The position numbers and the translations under genes are program-made. Shown one piece after another: positions 9,764 through 19,213 of a stretch of 64,000 nucleotides of DNA (positions are counted from its first letter, which is position 1; each line of letters starts with the position of its first letter). The stretch lies in assembly GCF_002929225.1 (NCBI RefSeq), contig NZ_PISM01000014.1, positions 771,411 to 835,410 on the forward strand, given 5' to 3'. Under the pieces are notes generated by a model. That model was not told the origin of the DNA and did no database searches. It worked only from the letters and a program-made list of their open reading frames with translations. This DNA comes from Stutzerimonas kunmingensis. GTDB lineage: Bacteria; Pseudomonadota; Gammaproteobacteria; Pseudomonadales; Pseudomonadaceae.

Positions 9764-10618
9764 TCACAGGCGAAAGCCATCGGCGATGTAGCCGGCGAGC
9801 GTTTCGCTGACCGGCGACTGCTGCTGCGGGTTGCGCAGCAGCACGATGCTGGTCTGAGGCAGGCGCGGCAGGCCCTCCTTTTCACCGAGTATCTGCAGAT
9901 CGGCAGGAATCAGGCTCTGCAGCTGTGCGGTCAGCGCCAATCCTGCACCCACGATCGCCATGATCGCCGACAGGCTCGGGCTGCTATAGGCGATCCGGTA
10001 CTCGATTTCCCGCGCATCCAGCGCATTGCATACCCAGGCGCGACAGAAGCAATCGGTATTGAACGTTGCCAGCGGCAGGGGGCGATGCTCATGCAGGTCA
10101 AAGCCCGGGGCGGCGGCCCAGACGACGTGCTCCTGGCGCAGCAACTGGCCGATCTCGGTGCCCGGTTCGCGGGTGACGATGCTCAGGTCCAGATCCCGTC
10201 GCTGCAACAACTGGGTCGATGGCTCGCAATGCACCTCGACTTGCACCAGCGGATACGCCTGGGCGAAGCGCGAAAGAATGCCGGGTAGAAAACGCATGAC
10301 GTAATCGTCTGGCGTGCCGATGCGCACCGCGCCGACCATGTGTGGCTGGCGCAGGGTGGTCATGACTTCGCCGTGCAGTTTGAGAATGCGCCGCGCGTAG
10401 CCCAGCAGTATCTGGCCCTCGGCAGTAAACCTGACCTGCCGACCGTTGCGCTCGAATAGCGGGCGCTGTAACACATCCTCTTCCAGGCGTTTCATCTGCA
10501 TGCTCACCGCCGACTGGGTGCGGTTCACCGCGGCTGCGGCACGGGTGAAGCCACCGTGGTCGGCGATGGCCACGAAGCTGCGCAGCAGTTCGGTGTCGAT
10601 ATTCGGGTAGTTGGCCAT
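9764..10618 (-). CDS. LysR-family transcriptional regulator
   Basis: A 284-residue LysR-type regulator. The helix-turn-helix is at about residues 8-66 (LLRSFVAIADHGGFTRAAAAVNRTQSAVSMQMKRLEE) and the effector-binding domain starts around residue 93 (GAVRIGTPDDYVMRFLP). The pattern FLPGILSRFAQAYPLVQVEVHCEPS is close to the group of regulators that sits beside DUF1127 genes in pseudomonads. The DUF1127 gene at 10715 is divergent with 96 bases between starts, so it is a plausible target. Effector unknown. Confidence 0.9.
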   Translation of the reverse strand: MANYPNIDTELLRSFVAIADHGGFTRAAAAVNRTQSAVSMQMKRLEEDVLQRPLFERNGRQVRFTAEGQILLGYARRILKLHGEVMTTLRQPHMVGAVRIGTPDDYVMRFLPGILSRFAQAYPLVQVEVHCEPSTQLLQRRDLDLSIVTREPGTEIGQLLRQEHVVWAAAPGFDLHEHRPLPLATFNTDCFCRAWVCNALDAREIEYRIAYSSPSLSAIMAIVGAGLALTAQLQSLIPADLQILGEKEGLPRLPQTSIVLLRNPQQQSPVSETLAGYIADGFRL

Positions 10619-10714
10619 TCATCAATCCTCGAGATGCAAGGCATCAGGAACATTCGTTGGATTGATCTTAATCCGGGCGCGAGACTGACGCCAACCCAAC
10701 TGGAGGGCGTCGTG

Positions 10715-10951
10715 ATGAACATGCACAAAGTCGCTTTGCAATCTTTCCATCTGCCGAAGGCACTTCGGGCACCCGCGCCGGGATTGCTGCGACAGGCCTG
10801 GCACAAGCTGCAGCGCTGGAACGAACTGGCACGCCAACGGCGCCAGCTGGCCGCGCTCGGTGACGACGTGCTCAAGGACATCGGCCGCAGCCGTGCCGAT
10901 ATCGAATGGGAAGCGAACCGGCCGTTTTGGGACGACCCTGATCGTCAGTGA
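10715..10951 (+). CDS. DUF1127 small basic protein
   Basis: A 78-residue protein ending in a DUF1127 domain (WNELARQRRQLAALGDDVLKDIGRSRADIEWEANRPFWDD). The 40-residue Arg-rich helical domain has been linked in alphaproteobacteria to RNA and phosphate metabolism. The start at 10715 has GGAGG eight bases upstream; longer in-frame starts run back into the LysR promoter. Its last seven bases overlap the 3' end of the convergent exporter gene. Probable control by the divergent LysR regulator is inferred from arrangement only. Confidence 0.85.
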   Translation: MNMHKVALQSFHLPKALRAPAPGLLRQAWHKLQRWNELARQRRQLAALGDDVLKDIGRSRADIEWEANRPFWDDPDRQ

Positions 10952-11700
10952 CCCAGCACCAGCTTTTGAATCCCCAGCGACAGGCTGACGGTGACCAACA
11001 TCAGCGCGAACAGGCGCTGCAGCAGACTGCTGTTGAGGTATTGCGCCAGGCGATTACCGGCCAGCACGCCGAAGGCACCGCCCAGCGCCAGGCCACCGAG
11101 CAGCGGTAGCGGTGGCTCGGCATCGGTGAGGTAGAGCAGGAAGCCACCGCCGCTGACGACGGCGATCACCGCCATCGAGGTGGCGATGGCGCTGAGCAGC
11201 GATAGCGAAGTAAACCAGAGCAGCGCCGGGACGATGAGAAAGCCGCCGCCGACACCCATCAGCCCGGAGAGCAGGCCAACGCCAACGCCGATGCCCAGCA
11301 GCGCCATCTGTCGGTCCTCGACGTTCTCCTTGGCCGGCAGGTTGGCGCCGCGCCACATGCGCCAGGCGGACCACAGCACCAACAGGCAGAAACCGATGAT
11401 CAGTGCGCGCTCCGGTATGAACTGCCCGAGCCATTGACCGGTAGCGTTGCCCGGCAAGCCGCAGACAGCCAGCAGCATGACCGGGCGCCAGGCGATCTGG
11501 CCGAGCCGTGCCCGCGGAATCGCGCCGATGAGTGCGGACATGGCCACCGCACCGAGGCTGACGCCGATGGCATCGCGCAATGGCAGGTGCAGGCTGAGTA
11601 GCAGGGGCAGGGCGACCAACGAGCCACCGGCGCCGGTGAGGCCAAGCAACAGGCCGAGAATGAGGCCGATGCCCAGTGCTTCCAGCAGTAGAACGTCCAT
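10945..11700 (-). CDS. TauE/SafE-family anion exporter
   Basis: A 251-residue integral membrane protein with about eight hydrophobic helices arranged as two repeated halves. Each half starts with a glycine-rich motif: LLLGLTGAGGSLVALPLL near residue 18 and LLSGLMGVGGGFLIVPALL near residue 145. This is the signature of the TauE/SafE (COG0730) family, which moves sulfite, sulfoacetate or other small organic anions across the inner membrane. The substrate here is unknown. The ATG at 11700 begins the first helix. Its end overlaps the DUF1127 gene tail to tail. Confidence 0.88.
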   Translation of the reverse strand: MDVLLLEALGIGLILGLLLGLTGAGGSLVALPLLLSLHLPLRDAIGVSLGAVAMSALIGAIPRARLGQIAWRPVMLLAVCGLPGNATGQWLGQFIPERALIIGFCLLVLWSAWRMWRGANLPAKENVEDRQMALLGIGVGVGLLSGLMGVGGGFLIVPALLWFTSLSLLSAIATSMAVIAVVSGGGFLLYLTDAEPPLPLLGGLALGGAFGVLAGNRLAQYLNSSLLQRLFALMLVTVSLSLGIQKLVLGH

Positions 11701-11792
11701 CAGGCAAAGCTGCCGGATGCCAGGGGAATGGTAGGGACCGTATCGGTTTGCATGCGTGCTCCGTCGTCAGCGTTCCATCGTCCATCGTTGGT

Positions 11793-11856
11793 ACGCTCGC
11801 GCTGGCGAGCGTTTCTTGGATGAACGGCGGGTCGCAGCGGTGCCACGCACCCGCCG
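11793..11856. other. Two hairpins between the DUF3365 gene and the exporter
   Basis: The 173-base gap holds a perfect 8-bp stem (ACGCTCGC / GCGAGCGT, 11793-11812) followed on the plus strand by TTCTT. A second, wider stem follows (CGGCGGGT at 11825-11832 with ACCCGCCG at 11849-11856). Both flanking genes read minus, and neither hairpin has a clear T run in that direction. They may act as weak terminators or RNA-stability elements. Confidence 0.4.
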
Positions 11857-11873
11857 ACGGAGTGTACGGCCTA

Positions 11874-12431
11874 TCAGCGTGGCAGGGCACGGCTGAGGGT
11901 GAAGGCGCCGCGCAGATCGCCCTCGCGAAACCCGCGGGCCTGATCCTGCGGGTAGTGCTGGTCGATCAGCTCCACCAGCTCCGGCTTGATCTTTTCGCCG
12001 TGACAACCCAGGCAGGCCTCAGCGGTGCCGATCGCCTGCATGTAGCGGTACTCGCCTGCCACTATCTCACCATGCTTGAGCTGTTCGATCGGTTCACCTG
12101 CAGCCGAACGCTTGGCGAACTGCTCCAACACCGAGCGCTCCCAGGTGTCTGGCGCGTTGTCCGGATTGCGCAGCTTCAGCGCCGTGCGGCCTACCTTCCA
12201 GGGCGCCTGGCTATGCTGGCTGGCGATTTCCGGCGCGAGAAGACGGCATGCCTTGACGGCTTCCGCCGGGCCACCGTCTGCCATCGCCTGCTTGACCGTG
12301 CCAAGCAACTGCTGCTGGAACGGTGGAATCAGGCTGGCAGCCTCGCCGCGCAGCTGCTCGGTATCGACGTCAGGCGCGGCGTGGGCCTGCAATGCAAACC
12401 AGCCGAGCGTCAGCAAAGACAGTGATTTCAT
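11874..12431 (-). CDS. Periplasmic c-type haem protein, DUF3365 (Tll0287-like)
   Basis: A 185-residue exported protein: signal peptide MKSLSLLTLGWFALQAHAA, then a Tll0287-like/DUF3365 domain with the pattern VKACRLLAPEIASQHS, a conserved LRNPDNAPDTWE segment and a single haem c attachment motif CLGCH near residue 140. This family is a periplasmic haem sensor or electron carrier fold; the exact partner is unknown. GGGAGG just before the ATG at 12431 sets the start and rejects a much longer upstream frame that runs back into mnmC. Confidence 0.88.
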   Translation of the reverse strand: MKSLSLLTLGWFALQAHAAPDVDTEQLRGEAASLIPPFQQQLLGTVKQAMADGGPAEAVKACRLLAPEIASQHSQAPWKVGRTALKLRNPDNAPDTWERSVLEQFAKRSAAGEPIEQLKHGEIVAGEYRYMQAIGTAEACLGCHGEKIKPELVELIDQHYPQDQARGFREGDLRGAFTLSRALPR

Positions 12432-12535
12432 GATGCCTCCCAGGATGTGAAGTATAGTGGGGGGAGTATCCGTGCGGACGGCGCACGATGCAAGCCACAG
12501 CCTGCGGTAGGCAGCGGCTCGGGCATCGGAACGTC

Positions 12536-14518
12536 TCAGGTACCGCGAATCAGCTTGCGTAGCAGGAAACGATTGGGGTGGCAGGCTTCGGCGACGTCCC
12601 GAGGCAGCGGCAACGGTTCGTCGTCCAGCCAGGCGGCCAGCAGCTCGCCGGACAGCGGGGCGCTGATCATTCCGCGCGAGCCATGTGCAGTATTGACGTA
12701 CAGCCCGTCGAGCCACGGGCAGGGCGCGTGTAGCGACTGACGGGCGTTCTTGCCCAACGCCGCATAGGTTTCGGCGAAGGCGTCGGGCTCGGCCAGTGGC
12801 CCGATCAGCGGCAGATAGTCCGGGCTGGTACAGCGAAATGCCACGCGCCCATCCAGCATCTCAGTACGCTGCGGGTCCGCCTGCAGACGCTCGTACAGGT
12901 CCGCTGAAATCTGCTCGAGCATTTCCAGATTCGCCTGGTGTTCGGCGACGCTGGGGGTATCGTCGGTCTGCTGGAAGTTGAAGCTGGCACCCAACGTGTG
13001 CGTGCCATCTCGGGGTGGTGCGACGTAGCCCTTGGCGCACAGCACGGTGCGCAGCTGGCCGCTCTGGGTGTTCGCCGGCAGGCAGGAAATCTGCCCGCGA
13101 ATACGCTTGAGCGGCAGCCAGGCGCTCTGGCTGAAACGCGCGGCGTCCGCCGCGCCGGTCAGGATCACCACGGGCGCTTCGGCCAACAACGCTTGGCCGC
13201 CCAGCACCTGCCAGGATTGCCCGTTGCGGCGCAATTCGAGCGCTTCATGATGCCTGTGCAGCTCGATTCCCGGTCGCCGCAGCAGCCATTGGCATAGCGC
13301 CGGTGGGTTGGCCCAGCCGGCTTCGGGGTAGAACAATCCGCCCTCGGCCAGGGCCACTCCGGCCAGCGCCTCAGCGGCTTCGCGCGACAGCGGATGGACC
13401 AGCGAGGCCGGGAAGGCTGCCGCCAGCTCGGCCTGGCGTTCGCGCTCCTTTTCGTCGTAGATCAGTTGCAGTACGCCGCATGCCTGCCAGTCCTGGCCTG
13501 CTTGCAGATTGCTCAGCAACCGGCGCGTGTAGCTGAAGCCGCTGACCACCAGCCGCGACAGTGCGGTGCCGTGGGCAGAAAGCTTGAGGTAGAGCACGCC
13601 TTGCGGGTTGCCCGAGCCTTCCTGTGCCGCCGCGGCGTGACGCTCGAGCACGGTCACCTTCCAGCCGCGAGCGGTCAGCGATGCAGCCGTCGCGCAGCCG
13701 GCCAGGCCGGCGCCGACAATTACCGCGTGGCGTTCGGCCGTCGTATAGCCCGGGCGAGCGAACCAGGGTTTGTCCGAAATGCTGACGTTGGCGGCTCGCA
13801 GGCGCCCGCGCAGAATCTCGCGTTTGTGGCCGTAGCCGGGCACCCGCTGCATGTCGAAGCCGGCCTCGATCAGGCCGCGCCGCACAAAGCCGGCGCTGGT
13901 GAACGTGCCCAGCGTTGCGTCGGGCGCGCAAAGCCTGGCCAGCTCGGCGAACAGCATCGGTTGCCACATCTGCGGATTCTTCGCCGGGGCAAAGCCGTCG
14001 AGGAACCAGGCATCGACCTGCGCATCCAGGCTTGGCAGGCATTCGAGCACGTCGCCGATCAGCAGGGTCAGCACAACGCGGCCGCCAGCGAAGACGAAAC
14101 GCTGATAGCCCGGATTCAGCGCCACGTACTGTTGCAGCAGTTGCTCAGACTGCTCTCGCAGCTCTGGCCACAGGGCCAGTGCGCGCTGCAGGTCCTCGCG
14201 GGTCAGCGGGTGTTTTTCGACGCTGATGAAGTGCAGCCGCGCCTGCGGGTGGGCTACGCGCTCGAACAGATGCCATGCACAAAGAAAGTTCAGCCCGGTA
14301 CCGAAGCCGGTCTCACCAATCACCAGGCGCTGGTTGTCCTGTAGCGCGGCGAAGCGTTGGGGCAGATCGTTCTGCGTGAGGAACACATGTTCGGTCTCGG
14401 CCATGCCGCTGGCGCGGGAGAAGTACACGTCGCCGTACTGGCGGGACTGCGGCAGGCCGTTCTCGTCCCAGTCGAGTTCGGCATGCTGGAAGGCGTCGGA
14501 AGCGGGGTGGTCGTTCAT
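12536..14518 (-). CDS. mnmC: Bifunctional tRNA mnm5s2U34 biosynthesis protein
   Basis: A 660-residue two-domain enzyme completing 5-methylaminomethyl-2-thiouridine at the tRNA wobble position. The N-terminal half (about 1-240) is a SAM methyltransferase with GETGFGTGLNFL, and DAWFLDGFAPAKNPQMW near residue 180. The C-terminal half is an FAD-dependent oxidase with the dinucleotide motif HAVIVGAGLAGCATAASL (about residue 265) and the late GSRGMISAPLSGE segment. The oxidase removes the carboxymethyl group and the methyltransferase then methylates the product. Length and domain order are normal. It lies 71 bases downstream of gacS on the same strand. Confidence 0.96.
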   Translation of the reverse strand: MNDHPASDAFQHAELDWDENGLPQSRQYGDVYFSRASGMAETEHVFLTQNDLPQRFAALQDNQRLVIGETGFGTGLNFLCAWHLFERVAHPQARLHFISVEKHPLTREDLQRALALWPELREQSEQLLQQYVALNPGYQRFVFAGGRVVLTLLIGDVLECLPSLDAQVDAWFLDGFAPAKNPQMWQPMLFAELARLCAPDATLGTFTSAGFVRRGLIEAGFDMQRVPGYGHKREILRGRLRAANVSISDKPWFARPGYTTAERHAVIVGAGLAGCATAASLTARGWKVTVLERHAAAAQEGSGNPQGVLYLKLSAHGTALSRLVVSGFSYTRRLLSNLQAGQDWQACGVLQLIYDEKERERQAELAAAFPASLVHPLSREAAEALAGVALAEGGLFYPEAGWANPPALCQWLLRRPGIELHRHHEALELRRNGQSWQVLGGQALLAEAPVVILTGAADAARFSQSAWLPLKRIRGQISCLPANTQSGQLRTVLCAKGYVAPPRDGTHTLGASFNFQQTDDTPSVAEHQANLEMLEQISADLYERLQADPQRTEMLDGRVAFRCTSPDYLPLIGPLAEPDAFAETYAALGKNARQSLHAPCPWLDGLYVNTAHGSRGMISAPLSGELLAAWLDDEPLPLPRDVAEACHPNRFLLRKLIRGT

Positions 14519-14589
14519 GCTGGTTCCTGAAAGAACGGTGCAACGCGATGGGCGTCGCCGGGCGCAGATGAGGCACCCGGCACGGTCGA

Positions 14590-17346
14590 TCAGCCGTCGA
14601 CCTGGATTTCCTGCTCCAGGCGGCTGATGGCTGCGTCCAGCTCATCGAGCGCGGCCTCGCTGTCCGGATGGTTCTGCTTGAGCAGCGTCTCGCTCTGCTG
14701 ACAGGCGTTGCGCAACTGCGGCACGCCGCAATAACGGGTGGCGCCATGCAGGCGGTGCACGCGCTCGATCAGCGCCTGGCGATCCCCTGCCTGGCGGGCT
14801 TCGCGAATGGTTCGGCGGTCGCCTTCCAGTGACTGCAGCAGCATGCCGAGCATGTCATCGGCAAGATCGGCCTTGCCTGCCGCCAGGCGCAGGCCTTCTT
14901 CCTCATCCAGCACTTTCAGGGTCGGTTCAGCCTGCTGCGGCGGCTCCGCTGCACGCTGCGGCTGGCTGCGCAGGGCCAAGCCGGTCCACTTCAGCACCAC
15001 CTGGGCGAGCTGCCGGTCGCTGATGGGTTTGGTCAGGTAGTCGTCCATGCCGCTCTGCAGCAGCGAGCGTTTCTCGTTTGCCAGTGCATGAGCCGTGAGC
15101 GCGATGATCGGTAATGGCGCGCTGTTGTTGGTGTGCTCCCAGTGGCGAATGGCTTCGGTGGCCTGTCGGCCGTCCATGCCGGGCATTTGCACGTCCATCA
15201 GGATCAGGTCGAACGCATGCTGCTTGACCGCGTCCAGCGCGGCGGGGCCGTTATCCACCGCAACGACTTCGGCGCCCATATCGCCGAGCAGCGTTTTTAC
15301 CAGCAGCAGGTTGGCCGGATTGTCATCCACGCAAAGCACACGCGCCGGTCGATCGGGCGCCGCCGCGGTGGGTTCCGGATAGCTTTGGTTGGGGCGTACC
15401 AGCGCCACCAGTACGCGTTGCAGCTTGCGCGTGCAGGCGGGTTTGCCCTGCAGCTGGGTATAGCTGTGGGCTTCCGGGAGGGCGTCGTGGTAGTGGCCCT
15501 GCTCGGTGGTCGGGCACAGCACCACGCATTTGCAGCCGAGCGCCTCGATCTCCATCAGGCGCCTGCTGAGCGCGTCCGGCTCGATTTCGCGGCCGGTGAC
15601 GCCGAGCACGGCGAGGTCGATCAGCTGGCTGCCCTGGCGCTGAGCGCTGATGGTTTCCTGCATCTGGTCGAGGGTATCGAAGGTGTGCACTTCGAGGCCG
15701 AGGCTTTCCAGCTGATGCTGCAATGCCTGGCGGGCCAGTGGGTGCTGCTCCAGCAATGCGATCCGCCGGCCCTGCAAAGCCGGGTGCGGCAGGTCTTCGA
15801 TGTCGTCCCGTGCCTTCGGCAGGCTGAGGCTGATCCAGAACTCGGAGCCTTCGTCGGGGATGCTGTCGACACCGATCTCGCCGCCCATCTGCTCGATCAG
15901 TCGTTTGGAAATGACCAGTCCAAGGCCGGTACCGCCTGGCTGGCGCGACATGGAGTTGTCCGCCTGACTGAAGGCCTGGAACAGCGCGCGCAGGTCCTGA
16001 TCGGTCAGGCCGATGCCGGTGTCCTGCACGCTGATGCGCAGCTGGGCGCGATCGGTATTGTCGTCCTCGACCATGGCGCGGACGGCGATGGTGCCTTCGT
16101 TGGTGAACTTGATCGCGTTACTGATCAGATTGGTCAGCACCTGTTTGAGGCGCAGCGGATCGCCCAGCAGCGACAGCGGCGTGTCGCGATAGACCAGGCT
16201 GACCAGCTCCAGATGCTTGGTGTGTGCAGCCGGGGCGAGGATGGTCAGTGTGTCCTCGATCAGATCACGGAGGTTGAACGGGACACTGTCGAGCACCAGC
16301 TTGCCGGCCTCGATCTTGGAGAAGTCGAGTATCTCGTTGATGATTCCGAGCAGGCTGTCGGCGGACTGCTCGATGGTGCCCAGATAATCCTGCTGGCGCG
16401 GAGTGAGGTCGCTTTTCTGCAGCAGCTGGGTGAAGCCGAGGATGCCGTTCAGTGGCGTGCGGATCTCGTGGCTCATGTTGGCGAGGAATTCGGATTTGAT
16501 CCGGCTGGCCTCCAGGGCCTCCTTGCGCGCCAGGTCCAGTTCGATGTTCTGGATCTCGATGGTTTCCAGGTTCTGCTGCACATCCTCGGTGGCCTGGTCG
16601 ATGCTCTGCTGCAGTTCTTCACGGGCGCTGAGCAGTGCTTCGGCCATGCGGTTGATGCCGGACGCCAGCTCATCCATTTCATGGCTGCCCAACGGCGGCA
16701 GGCGGGTTTCCAGATGGCCGTCCTTGAGTTGGGCGACCGCGGCCTTGACGCGCTGCAGCGGCAGGCTGATGGCGCGGCTCATGCGCAGCGCGAGCAGCGC
16801 GGTGATGATCAGCCCCGCGCCGACCAGGAACAGGCTGGTCAGCAGGCTGCGATAGCCGCGCAGCAGGGTGTTGTGGTGTGACAGTTCCAGCTCCAGCCAG
16901 CCGATGAGCTTTTCTTCCGGCCCGCGGGCTTCGTCGGCGAGGTTGAGGTGACGGCTGAGCACCGGCATCAGGATGCGCGTATGGTCCATGCTGCTGACGC
17001 GGGTCAGCCCTTCCGGATCGCCCGGTGGCGGCGGGGTCAGCATTCGCGGGCCGGCGTGTACGCGTTGAACGCGTTCGGGATCGAGAATGGTCACGGCGCG
17101 GACGTCGGCCTGATCCAGCACCTGGGTCAGGATGCGCTGCAGGCGTTTGTCGTAGCCCAGATTCATGGCAGGCGCGGCCAGTGGCGCCAGCTGCTCGGCG
17201 ATGAGCTGGCCGCGCTCGTCGAGCTGGTGGCGCATCTCGGACAGCTGCATCCAGGTGAAGTAGGCACCGAGCACCACCGCCAGCAAGGTGCTGGGCAGCA
17301 GCGTCAGCATCAGCACGCGGCCACGAATTCCTAGGTCTTTCAGCAC
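14590..17346 (-). CDS. gacS: Hybrid sensor histidine kinase GacS
   Basis: A 918-residue tripartite sensor kinase of the GacS/BarA type. Two membrane helices (about 11-31 and 168-188) enclose a periplasmic domain, then come a HAMP domain, a HisKA dimerisation domain with the phosphorylated His293 in FLANMSHEIRTPLNGILGF, an ATPase domain (N box near 410, GTGLGLVISKRL near 473), a receiver domain with Asp718 (LILMDVQMPGMDG) and a C-terminal HPt domain with His867 (VHRLHGATRYCG). It phosphorylates GacA, which activates the small RNAs that titrate RsmA. All phosphorelay residues are intact. Confidence 0.97.
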   Translation of the reverse strand: MLKDLGIRGRVLMLTLLPSTLLAVVLGAYFTWMQLSEMRHQLDERGQLIAEQLAPLAAPAMNLGYDKRLQRILTQVLDQADVRAVTILDPERVQRVHAGPRMLTPPPPGDPEGLTRVSSMDHTRILMPVLSRHLNLADEARGPEEKLIGWLELELSHHNTLLRGYRSLLTSLFLVGAGLIITALLALRMSRAISLPLQRVKAAVAQLKDGHLETRLPPLGSHEMDELASGINRMAEALLSAREELQQSIDQATEDVQQNLETIEIQNIELDLARKEALEASRIKSEFLANMSHEIRTPLNGILGFTQLLQKSDLTPRQQDYLGTIEQSADSLLGIINEILDFSKIEAGKLVLDSVPFNLRDLIEDTLTILAPAAHTKHLELVSLVYRDTPLSLLGDPLRLKQVLTNLISNAIKFTNEGTIAVRAMVEDDNTDRAQLRISVQDTGIGLTDQDLRALFQAFSQADNSMSRQPGGTGLGLVISKRLIEQMGGEIGVDSIPDEGSEFWISLSLPKARDDIEDLPHPALQGRRIALLEQHPLARQALQHQLESLGLEVHTFDTLDQMQETISAQRQGSQLIDLAVLGVTGREIEPDALSRRLMEIEALGCKCVVLCPTTEQGHYHDALPEAHSYTQLQGKPACTRKLQRVLVALVRPNQSYPEPTAAAPDRPARVLCVDDNPANLLLVKTLLGDMGAEVVAVDNGPAALDAVKQHAFDLILMDVQMPGMDGRQATEAIRHWEHTNNSAPLPIIALTAHALANEKRSLLQSGMDDYLTKPISDRQLAQVVLKWTGLALRSQPQRAAEPPQQAEPTLKVLDEEEGLRLAAGKADLADDMLGMLLQSLEGDRRTIREARQAGDRQALIERVHRLHGATRYCGVPQLRNACQQSETLLKQNHPDSEAALDELDAAISRLEQEIQVDG

Positions 17347-17437
17347 AGTCCGTCCACCGATCCTGATTGCAGCGCGCTAGTGTAGCGACTCGGCTCGGTG
17401 GAATCTGCACGCCAGGTCTAGCCGTGGCGTCGCAGCC

Positions 17438-18064
17438 TCAGTCGAGGCCGCGGATTTCCTTGCCGTTGAAGTCCGGCAGTTTCCAGTGGAAGGTCATCGC
17501 CAGGACGCGGAACAGGAAGCCGCTGCCCAATGCTGCCAGAGTGGCCAGCGTGGTATTGATCTCCAGCCACAGCATGCCGACGTAGAAGACACCGGTGAAC
17601 AGCGCGACGGTGGCGTACAGCTCGCGCTGCAGGACCATCGGCACCTGGTTGCACAACACGTCGCGCATCAGCCCACCGAAGATGCCGGTGATGACGCCAG
17701 CCAGTACGACGATGGACGGGTGCGCGCCCATGCCCATTGCCACATCGCAGCCGATCACGGTGAACGCTACCAGGCCGAGGCCATCCACCAGCAGGAAGAC
17801 CATGCGCAGGTGATGCAGGTGGCGGGCGATGAAGCCGGTGACGATCGCCGCGCCGATGGTGAAGGTCAGATACTCCGGGTGAGCGATCCAGCCGACCGGA
17901 TAATGACCGAGCAGCACGTCCCGCGCGGTGCCGCCACCCAGCGCCGTCACGGTGCCGAGAAGGCAGATGCCGAACAGGTCCATGCCGCGGCGCATGCCCA
18001 TGATGGCGCCGGACATCGCTTCGGCCGTGATGGCGATCAGGTAGATGGTATGCAGCAGTTCCAC
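17438..18064 (-). CDS. Trimeric intracellular cation channel family protein (UPF0126)
   Basis: A 208-residue inner-membrane protein with about seven hydrophobic helices and the duplicated glycine-rich motif of the UPF0126/TRIC family: GTVTALGGGTARDVLLG in the first half and GVITGIFGGLMRDVLCNQVP in the second. Members form potassium-permeable trimers. A GTG at 18064 is preceded by GGAG and begins the conserved VELLHTIYLIAI helix. An ATG 24 codons further upstream has no such site and would add a polar segment, so GTG is preferred. It is divergent from argP. Confidence 0.88.
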   Translation of the reverse strand: MELLHTIYLIAITAEAMSGAIMGMRRGMDLFGICLLGTVTALGGGTARDVLLGHYPVGWIAHPEYLTFTIGAAIVTGFIARHLHHLRMVFLLVDGLGLVAFTVIGCDVAMGMGAHPSIVVLAGVITGIFGGLMRDVLCNQVPMVLQRELYATVALFTGVFYVGMLWLEINTTLATLAALGSGFLFRVLAMTFHWKLPDFNGKEIRGLD

Positions 18065-18204
18065 GACGATACTCCGGACGGGCTGGGCTGCACGCCAGTG
18101 GGGCGCTGCAGCGAGGGATGCGCGATTATGGAGCAATGATGGCTAAATTTGTCGTGGCTAAGTATTTTTAGGCCATCCAAACATTTTCTTAATCGGCAGG
18201 TTGC

Positions 18205-19098
18205 ATGAATCTCGATCCGAAGCAGACCGAAGCGTTTCGCACGGTGATCCGTACTGGCAGCTTCGAACAGGCTGCGCAGCGCCTGCACCTGACGCCACCG
18301 GCGATTTCACAGCGGGTGCGCGCACTGGAGAGTGCGCTGGGCAGCGCCTTGGTTGTGCGCAGTCGACCCTGCCGACCCACCGAAACCGGTCAGCGCCTGC
18401 TGCAGTACCTCAAACGCGCCACCCTGCTCGAGGCCGATCTGCTGGCGGACCTCGCCGAGCGCAGCGATGCGCCACTGGTCGTGGTCGCGGCGCTCAATGC
18501 CGACAGCCTGGGCACCTGGTTCTTTCCGGCGCTGGCCGAGGTGCTGATCCGCGAGCGGGTCTTGCTTGATCTCACCGTCGAGGACCAGGATCACACCTAC
18601 AGTCTGCTGGAGACGGGTCTGGCGATCGGTTGCATCAGCACTGAGCCCAAGCCGATGCGTGGCTGCACGGCCAGCCCGCTGGGCAGCATGCGCTACCGAC
18701 TGGTGGCATCCAGCGAGTTCCGGCAGAAGCATTTTGCCAACGGGCTGACCCGCAACGCCGCGCGCAAGGCGCCGGTGGTCGCCTACACGCGCAAGGACAC
18801 CCTGCAGTCGTCGTTCCTGCTGCGCCGCTTCGGGCTGCCGGACGGCGCCTATCCCTGCCATTTCGTCCCCGGTGCCGAACCGCATTTCAGCGCGATTCGC
18901 TACGGGCTGGGGTACGGGATGGTGCCGGAACTGTTGCTGCATGATGCGTTGCAGACTGGCGAGGTGGTCGATCTGGCGGCCGACGAACCGCTGGAAATTG
19001 CCCTCTACTGGCACACCTGGAAGGTGCAATCACCGCGTATGGAGCACCTTTCGCGGCAGATCATCGAAGCGGCGCCGAAGATCCTCGCGCGGCCATAG
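18205..19098 (+). CDS. argP: LysR-family regulator ArgP
   Basis: A 297-residue LysR-type regulator of the ArgP/IciA subfamily, which in enterobacteria senses lysine and arginine and controls amino-acid export and synthesis. The helix-turn-helix (EAFRTVIRTGSFEQAAQRLHLTPPAISQRVRALE) starts at residue 9. Subfamily features include ALNADSLGTWFFPAL and VEDQDHTYSLLETGLAIGCIS at the start of the effector domain. The divergent TRIC-like channel gene is a possible target, since 140 bases separate the starts; this is inference. Confidence 0.9.
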   Translation: MNLDPKQTEAFRTVIRTGSFEQAAQRLHLTPPAISQRVRALESALGSALVVRSRPCRPTETGQRLLQYLKRATLLEADLLADLAERSDAPLVVVAALNADSLGTWFFPALAEVLIRERVLLDLTVEDQDHTYSLLETGLAIGCISTEPKPMRGCTASPLGSMRYRLVASSEFRQKHFANGLTRNAARKAPVVAYTRKDTLQSSFLLRRFGLPDGAYPCHFVPGAEPHFSAIRYGLGYGMVPELLLHDALQTGEVVDLAADEPLEIALYWHTWKVQSPRMEHLSRQIIEAAPKILARP

Positions 19099-19213
19099 TC
19101 TGATCGGGAGGGTCGGCGGGTGAGCCGATGTCGTGCCGGACAGGCAGAGACGGTCTGCCCGTCGTCGAGCGTTGCCGGTATCATGGCAACCTTTTCCGCT
19201 GCCGTGCGACGCC

